The notes below the pieces were generated by a model. That model saw only the letters and a list, made by a program, of their open reading frames with translations, was not told the origin of the DNA and ran no database searches. Below, piece after piece: positions 57,693 to 64,000 of a stretch of 64,000 bases of DNA. Source of the DNA: Hofstenia miamia (taxonomy: Eukaryota; Xenacoelomorpha; Acoela); assembly GCA_004352715.1 (NCBI GenBank), contig SCFE01000120.1:826613-890612 (forward strand). Reading direction: 5' to 3'. The first letter of the stretch is position 1. Each line of letters starts with the position of its first letter. The position numbers were made by a program, and so were the translations under genes.

Positions 57693-59055
57693 CAATTGAA
57701 TAGCAGTTCTGGAACAAGTTGTTACCAGGGAACATCTGTGAGTAATTCTTAAGGAAGAATCAGAGACTTCCATCACCCTCTCACAAGATAAGTCACTGAA
57801 ATATAATTCAATAAACAAAGAAGGTGCATCACTGAAGTTTGCTAGCAGAATTGATCTAGATGCCTTAACCTCTCACTAAAGATAATCAACTTTGAGTTGA
57901 CAACGTATGAGGAAAATGTAAAAAGTAACTGGAATAACCATTTTTCCATTGTCCTATAAAATAATCATGTGACTACCTAGTAGGAGCATTCAAACAATAC
58001 AATGAATGTGATATGAATAGTTATCACTAATCAGTATAAAATGTTATTGATGAATTTATGGTATGACAAAATAGAATGTATACATTCTCCAAATATTTGG
58101 CATTATGAAAATTGGCCTCAATGTGGTAATTTCTTTCAATTTGGTTTGTTTTCATATATATGTCATGGACCATTTGCACATCATTTTTTAACATTATTGC
58201 AACCCAATGGTGATATTGGGGAGATCATCAAAAATTACTAAATTTTGCATCTATGTTGGAAAGCAATGTGAAGATTAATAGATCCACATACTCTAAGCCA
58301 AAGTCAACCTTTGATAGGAGGGACAATCCTCCAAGCAATGAACAATGAAAAGAGATGCAATGGGAATAAAATCAAAGTCAAAACAAGGAATACTAAACTT
58401 TTTGCGTCTTAACAGTTGCAAATAATAATATGGAATAAATTTTGGGCCTACACTACTTTTACTAACCAATAAACACGAGCATTAACTGTTTCATAGCCTA
58501 CTGCTAAGATAGCATAATAAACGAAGTTGGTGCAGTCACCATCACTGTAAGCACAGTTGAAATGATTAGAGGCTATCCGCAATTGCAACTGATATTACTC
58601 CTGAATTTCCCAAACAGCGGTTTAATCCAGTGCATTATCTAGAAACAGTTTCAGCAAAATTGCTTTCTGCTTTGAGCAGACGATATTTTGAGTAACGGGA
58701 GACCAAGCATAATAATACTACCTACAGCTTCAGCAATGCCAGCAATAGTTCTAAAAGGTTCCTGACTCTTGAAAATTAGCACCTACACCATTTGCTGTAT
58801 ATATGTCTCAAATATTAATTTAAGACAGGACTATCCAATACTGTATTCTAAATATATGAAATCAAGGCGCTGTAATTAAAAAGTAGGCTTAAATGAGCCA
58901 ATTAACCTTACATCCTTCATAGAAATTTAAGATTTAATATACAGAGTTAATTTTTATGCATTGCATTGCATAAAATGTATTTTGAAATCATTCTATTCAA
59001 TGTTGTGATTCGAATGATTTGATTTTAAATCAGTGAATAATGTGAAATTTTTTAA
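57693..59055. other. AT-rich intergenic sequence
   Basis: A 66-codon frame at 58041-58241 shows no domain. Nothing else seen. Confidence 0.4.
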
Positions 59056-59187
59056 TCAAAAGTGTTGCAATATTTCCTGAAAAAAANGCAGATGAGGGCA
59101 CAAGCTTACAAGACATCAGGATGCAGAACAAGGAGAGGAAAATAACATCTTAATGCTCAAAAGTGTTGCAATATTTCCTGAAAAAAA
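59056..59187. other. Chimeric single-N join with misplaced copy
   Basis: After the N at 59087, bases 59088-59158 repeat 57415-57485 (71 bp). Then 59157-59187 repeats the 31 bases before the N (59056-59086). The natural sequence should run straight through without this block. Confidence 0.88.
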
Positions 59188-60478
59188 TGGCACTAATTTT
59201 CAAAGGCGAGGAGATATTATTGTCATTGTCCATTTTTTTGGAAAATATTGAGAAAATAGACACTAGAAATGCATTTCACGATCTTAGATTTTAAATTTTT
59301 CAATTTTTTACGAGAAATTTTTTGATTTATCCAGTCAAAATCAAATTTGGAAATCTGACGGGGGACATTCCACCATGCCCCCCCCTGCGTACGCCACTGC
59401 TAATTTTGTTAAAAGAACGAAGCATTTTTAATGTTTTACTAATTAACTAAATGAATCACTTATGATGTGATGCAGCAAATCTATTCAACGACTAAGCAAG
59501 CAAAAATCTTTTTATCATAATTGATTGATAATTTTGTTATTTTCTTTGGCTTTATGCTGTTATGGCTGCGATGATGAGTTTTTGCACACTTGATATTATC
59601 TGTTGACATTTCCGCTTGAAAGATAAATGCTTAATTACTTCCGTTTCTTAGTATTTGATTTCAATTCTGCATAGTAGTTATTTTGAAGCAAATACAAAGC
59701 TAAGAGCAAATTCACTCTGACGGTCTTTCAAAAATGACCTCAAGGATCCACTGTAAAAATGATGAACTTGAGGCCTGCTATCCACCTAGAATGCTGGATT
59801 TGGGCAAACTAAAGTCCATACCAGGGATCAACAGACCTAAAACTAATTGTTCACCCAAAAAAGAAAAAATTAATTACTAATAATTAATTAATTACAAAGA
59901 AATAAACAACTTTTAATATTTATTTTTCAACCCATTAACAAATGAAAATTGTTTTAAGTGTTATTATATACGAAAATCTTAGCCAGATAATACAAATATG
60001 GATATAAAATAAAAAAATCACACATGGAAAATCTTTTAATTCACTCTCTACTTTTAATTTCTTACATTGATCTTTTAGACTTTTAAAAGTTAGGTCACAT
60101 TCTGTCTTTGACTATTTTGTTATAACAGTGGCTTTTCTTTCCAACTTTTCTTAGAATAGCAAAAATAGACATAATACGTGAAGTCAAACTAAAGGTGAAC
60201 GAAAAATGCTCTAGTTGTTTTCTTTGCCATACAAATATCAGGTTAGTTGTTTAGAACTGATAGCAATCCAATATAATTATTTGGAATTCTGATTGACAGT
60301 TTAGCTGTCATTCCATTACTTTATGTATACCAAAGTCAAGTTCTGTATAGAAAGACTTCAGCTCTCAACATAAACACTGGATAACAAACACAAGAAAAAA
60401 ACCAAAAAGTTTTTGCTTTTCAAGTTAACAAATTGAGAATATTGATTCAGTGGCAAAACAGGTAACAGCAAAGTTAGT
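59188..60478. other. AT-rich intergenic sequence
   Basis: 59370-59395 (CCCCCCTGCGTACGCCACTG) looks like one end of a DNA transposon of the GTGGCGTACGC-end type; I found no partner end. Otherwise empty. Confidence 0.4.
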
Positions 60479-60494
60479 AGGACGCTAGCGTCCT
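60479..60494. repeat. 16-bp perfect palindrome
   Basis: AGGACGCTAGCGTCCT, GC-rich in an AT-rich region. Function unknown. Confidence 0.8.
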
Positions 60495-60579
60495 TTGGCA
60501 GGTTTTTCATATTATATTAGACCTGCCGTGCATGTTAAATATTATTCTGGACGAAATTAATCGTCTTATCTCGATGACA

Positions 60580-60797
60580 ATTTGAGGGCTTAGAACCAAA
60601 GGGTACCATCCTCAAAAACCCATTTTTGCAGTTATTTTCTTATTACAGCTAAAATATACTTCCATTATATCAAAAGCATGCTTCCATCAAATTTTTTGAT
60701 GTAGGTTGGTGATAGATGTAACATTATTTAGAGCAAGACATTGGCAATTGAATGTTTATTGAATTACTAAGCCTTTTGGCTCTAAGCCCCAAATTCA
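60580..60797. repeat. Inverted repeat pair, MITE-like
   Basis: TTTGAGGGCTTAGAACCAAA on the left and TTTGGGGCTTAGAGCCAAAA on the complement of the right, about 215 bp apart. No target duplication identified. Confidence 0.45.
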
Positions 60798-61273
60798 TGT
60801 GCAAACTAGCTAAAAGCTAGAAGCCCGGTCATAAGGCACTGTTCCCTCAGCCATTACGCACTTCAAATTGCAACCGACGACATCTTCTGAGTTAATACAT
60901 TTGTGGGTCAATTCACTCAAGTCGGCATATCTTTGCTATGAAGCCTCCAATTGCTTTTGAGCAATTCCTTAAAATTGTTTTCTGTTATTGATGTATTGAA
61001 GTTCTAGAAAGACTAAACATCGCCTTTTTTAATGCTTAAAAGTGACAAATTTCGGGTCAATTGACCCATTTGGTCAGTCTAATGTTAGAAACATGTGTGA
61101 CTTGCTCCAGTTTTTTGTTTATTTACCTTGACTTCCTTAATCATTTTAATCATGAAATTCAAACATCACAATCAATTTGAATAAAATTTCTAAAGAATAA
61201 AAATTTCTCAAGCACTTATATTCTTCTATCTAACATGGATCGCTCAAATTAGTTTTTCCTAATAGAAACTTCG

Positions 61274-61275
<2 letters not shown>

Positions 61276-61309
<34 letters not shown>
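61276..61309. repeat. (AT)n microsatellite
   Basis: About 17 units. Confidence 0.9.
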
Positions 61310-61310
<1 letters not shown>

Positions 61311-61487
61311 CATACTACTATGTTTCGCATTATCGCTGTTGTATATTTGAAACTGCTATGTTAGTATTATTTCTTTTTACATGCAAAGTATTGTGTGTAC
61401 CTGAATACAAAAAGATTTACGTACATATATATATTTTTTTATCGAGGTAAAAGCATATTTTTATATGATATGAAAGTTGTCATGCAA

Positions 61488-62487
61488 NNNNNNNNNNNNN
61501 NNNNNNNNNNNNNNNNNNNNNNNNNNNNNNNNNNNNNNNNNNNNNNNNNNNNNNNNNNNNNNNNNNNNNNNNNNNNNNNNNNNNNNNNNNNNNNNNNNNN
61601 NNNNNNNNNNNNNNNNNNNNNNNNNNNNNNNNNNNNNNNNNNNNNNNNNNNNNNNNNNNNNNNNNNNNNNNNNNNNNNNNNNNNNNNNNNNNNNNNNNNN
61701 NNNNNNNNNNNNNNNNNNNNNNNNNNNNNNNNNNNNNNNNNNNNNNNNNNNNNNNNNNNNNNNNNNNNNNNNNNNNNNNNNNNNNNNNNNNNNNNNNNNN
61801 NNNNNNNNNNNNNNNNNNNNNNNNNNNNNNNNNNNNNNNNNNNNNNNNNNNNNNNNNNNNNNNNNNNNNNNNNNNNNNNNNNNNNNNNNNNNNNNNNNNN
61901 NNNNNNNNNNNNNNNNNNNNNNNNNNNNNNNNNNNNNNNNNNNNNNNNNNNNNNNNNNNNNNNNNNNNNNNNNNNNNNNNNNNNNNNNNNNNNNNNNNNN
62001 NNNNNNNNNNNNNNNNNNNNNNNNNNNNNNNNNNNNNNNNNNNNNNNNNNNNNNNNNNNNNNNNNNNNNNNNNNNNNNNNNNNNNNNNNNNNNNNNNNNN
62101 NNNNNNNNNNNNNNNNNNNNNNNNNNNNNNNNNNNNNNNNNNNNNNNNNNNNNNNNNNNNNNNNNNNNNNNNNNNNNNNNNNNNNNNNNNNNNNNNNNNN
62201 NNNNNNNNNNNNNNNNNNNNNNNNNNNNNNNNNNNNNNNNNNNNNNNNNNNNNNNNNNNNNNNNNNNNNNNNNNNNNNNNNNNNNNNNNNNNNNNNNNNN
62301 NNNNNNNNNNNNNNNNNNNNNNNNNNNNNNNNNNNNNNNNNNNNNNNNNNNNNNNNNNNNNNNNNNNNNNNNNNNNNNNNNNNNNNNNNNNNNNNNNNNN
62401 NNNNNNNNNNNNNNNNNNNNNNNNNNNNNNNNNNNNNNNNNNNNNNNNNNNNNNNNNNNNNNNNNNNNNNNNNNNNNNNNNNNNNNN
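61488..62487. other. Assembly gap (1000 N)
   Basis: Placeholder-length gap; a TA run (62488-62509) at its right edge suggests a microsatellite break. Confidence 0.95.
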
Positions 62488-62509
62488 ATATATATATATA
62501 TATATATAT
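62488..62509. repeat. (AT)n microsatellite at gap edge
   Basis: 11 AT units directly after the gap. Confidence 0.9.
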
Positions 62510-62880
62510 TCAATTTTTGAAAGATATGCAGTATTGTCTGGTTCTATTGTGAACAAGCATCTCATATTGTCAACTCATTTTAACATGAAACATTTTAGCA
62601 TTGTTATGTACAGAAAGCCTCACAAGGCATGGACCCTATTAACGTCTATGAAAAAATGTGTTGACTTCTTACTGTCATAATTAAAATTTGGATATAGTGA
62701 TTATTATGAAAAAGGAACTTTTTAGGTTCATTTCTTGACGTGGCATTATTTTTCTGTTTGATTAAGCATGCTTTATGCCATATTTGCAGACGCATCCGGT
62801 AAAAATTGCATACATTTGAATATCCGGTATCTCAAGTTAAAGAACGGAAGCAAGGCAACGTGACTCCACCAACAATTTAG

Positions 62881-62888
62881 TATAAATA
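62881..62888 (+). promoter_or_regulatory. TATA box of the cathepsin-like gene
   Basis: TATAAATA lies 34-41 bp before the ATG at 62922, so transcription should start at about 62910 and the 5' UTR would be only some 10-15 nt. A clear TATA box suits a highly expressed, tissue-specific digestive or secretory protease. Confidence 0.75.
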
Positions 62889-62921
62889 TCCGCTTGAATA
62901 TTTTTTCTCATCAATTGAACG

Positions 62922-63307
62922 ATGTTCAAAATAGCTCTTTCTCTTGCGTTAATAGGCTTTGTATCAGCCTATCTTCACAGCACCATCGCTGAATCAAAAT
63001 TTGAGCCAGCGTGGCAGCAATGGAAATCAAAATATTCAAAGATCTATGGCTCTGTTGCAGAAGAAGTACATCGATTTAACATTTGGAAGAAAAATGTAGA
63101 GATGGTAAATTCTTATGATTGCTANTTGCTGGGCGTTTTCTTCCACTGGAAGCGCAGAATGCAGCAATTTCCAAAAACACGGAAAGCTACTAAGCTTCTC
63201 CGAGCAAGAACTTGTAGATTGTGTAAGTCAATGTCACGGATGTAACGGCGGATTCTATACTACTGCTTGGGATTGGGCAAAGTCCAACGGCTTCGAGCTT
63301 GAATCTG
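62922..63307 (+). CDS. Cathepsin L-like cysteine protease (C1A), 5' part, damaged by an assembly join
   Basis: Signal peptide MFKIALSLALIGFVSAY, then the I29 inhibitor prodomain FEPAWQQWKSKYSKIYGSVA with EEVHRFNIWKKNVEMVNSYD (ERFNIN-type: E-x3-R-x2-I-W-x2-N-x3-V). After the N at 63125 the mature enzyme begins at the active site, CWAFSSTGSAECSNFQ, with the catalytic Cys at 63127-63129, and continues SEQELVDCVSQCHGCNGG and AWDWAKSNGFELES to a donor TCTG|GTAAGA at 63307/63308. The rest of the prodomain (about 50-60 residues) and the mature N-terminus with its oxyanion Gln are missing at the join. The catalytic His and Asn would lie in exons beyond the window. Reading the N as G gives Ser before the Cys, as the family has. 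Confidence 0.85.
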
Positions 63308-64000
63308 GTAAGAGTCCTTAATTATTAGTTAATATTAAATATATAATCTTAACTATAATAATAAAAAATAAAAATTATCGTTTCTTGTAATACAATTTCC
63401 TATTGAATGATTTAAAAATTGTGGCAATTTGCATTTTCTGATTCAATAAGAAGTAAATTGCTAAGCTATTGCTAAGCTCTGAAAAGATTTGGAAATTATA
63501 GCAAATCCAGAAACAGTTAACTTAAGACCAAAGGCTACTTCTAAAATAACTGATTTACTCTTGAATTCTATACAGTGCAGTCAATTTAATCCTCTTTAAT
63601 TATTCATACCTCAAAACACATTAATTTTGGAAATGCTTATGAATGACAAATTCAATAGTTTACTGTATGATGGGTCGGTGAAATTTCTGTCAAAACGGCA
63701 AATTTTATGTCACATTCAATCGACACAGAAAGTAAGATCGGTCACTACAGAAAAAGATGTATCTTAGCATGATGAATTAGGAAAGTATTTGATGCACATG
63801 GGCAGATAGAGAGAGGGTGGGATTGATAAGGCATAAAATGGGGTAATAAAAATTACATTAAAAAATTATTTAGCTTTAAATTTAATCTTCGCGCCCTCTA
63901 AAAACGTTTGTTTCCTTTAATGTTGCCACATTGTTAAAATGGTATTTAAGATTGAATATTTCCTAAGTGCATAATGTGTAGTAAAGTGTCAGTTTTCGAG
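63308..64000 (+). other. First visible intron of the cathepsin-like gene
   Basis: Begins GTAAGAG. No further exon with the catalytic His or Asn is seen up to the window end, so the intron is longer than about 690 bp. Confidence 0.6.

Noticed and set aside
58041-58241. 66-codon frame on the plus strand
   Set aside because: No domain and no regulatory or splice context.

Overview
The window is nuclear DNA from an AT-rich invertebrate metazoan. The evidence is spliced genes with GT..AG introns (several only 42-60 nt), a secreted papain-family protease, two genes of the animal cilium/sperm axoneme, and a dense load of animal-type transposable elements (LINEs, Ty3/gypsy, Ty1/copia, mariner, Tc1, hAT and a piggyBac-like MITE). 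The phylum cannot be fixed from the sequence. It is a draft scaffold: six long N gaps (five of about 1 kb, including one of 856 N), four short gaps and three single-N joins, several of which show assembly errors.

Layout. 1-11.2 kb is transposon debris: a LINE copy repeated in inverse orientation at both ends (1-345 and 8.2-10.4 kb), and a LINE of the class that carries a restriction-like endonuclease (REL), broken by a mariner. The three pieces of that LINE and the two halves of that mariner fit together only if contigs 1595-2837 and 3838-6345 exchange places. 12.1-29.0 kb is one minus-strand gene that I identify as CATIP (ciliogenesis-associated TTC17-interacting protein). Its last exon (12155-12355) is separated from the other six by an intron of about 14.2 kb filled with copia, hAT, LINE and Tc1 relics and four MITEs, three of them with exact 8-bp hAT target-site duplications. 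29.4-31.4 kb is a second minus-strand gene (four exons, about 426 residues, unidentified, phases consistent throughout). 31.6-32.6 kb is a tRNA-like head next to an internally deleted REL-LINE.

32.6-52.8 kb is intergenic: LINE relics, a hAT MITE, a CCCH-zinc-finger ORF1-like fragment, hAT relics, a nearly whole but dead Ty3/gypsy with short LTRs (43040-46576) inserted in the C-terminal part of a LINE, and a long LINE with ORF1 and ORF2 (48.5-51.3 kb). 52816-53395 is a three-exon plus-strand gene for a 131-residue protein resembling TEX43/SPMIP10, a sperm microtubule inner protein. 54-62.5 kb holds MITE- and LINE-derived repeats and little else. At 62.9 kb a gene with a clean TATA box encodes the start of a cathepsin-L-like cysteine protease; a single-N join falls just before its catalytic cysteine and the gene continues beyond the window.

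No operon, CRISPR array or prokaryotic system is present. I found no convincing new biological system. The most useful results are the CATIP structure with its transposon-filled intron, the TEX43-like gene, the contig swap, the unidentified four-exon gene with a cysteine-rich exon cluster inside the neighbouring CATIP intron, and an orphan coding fragment at 3839-3994.
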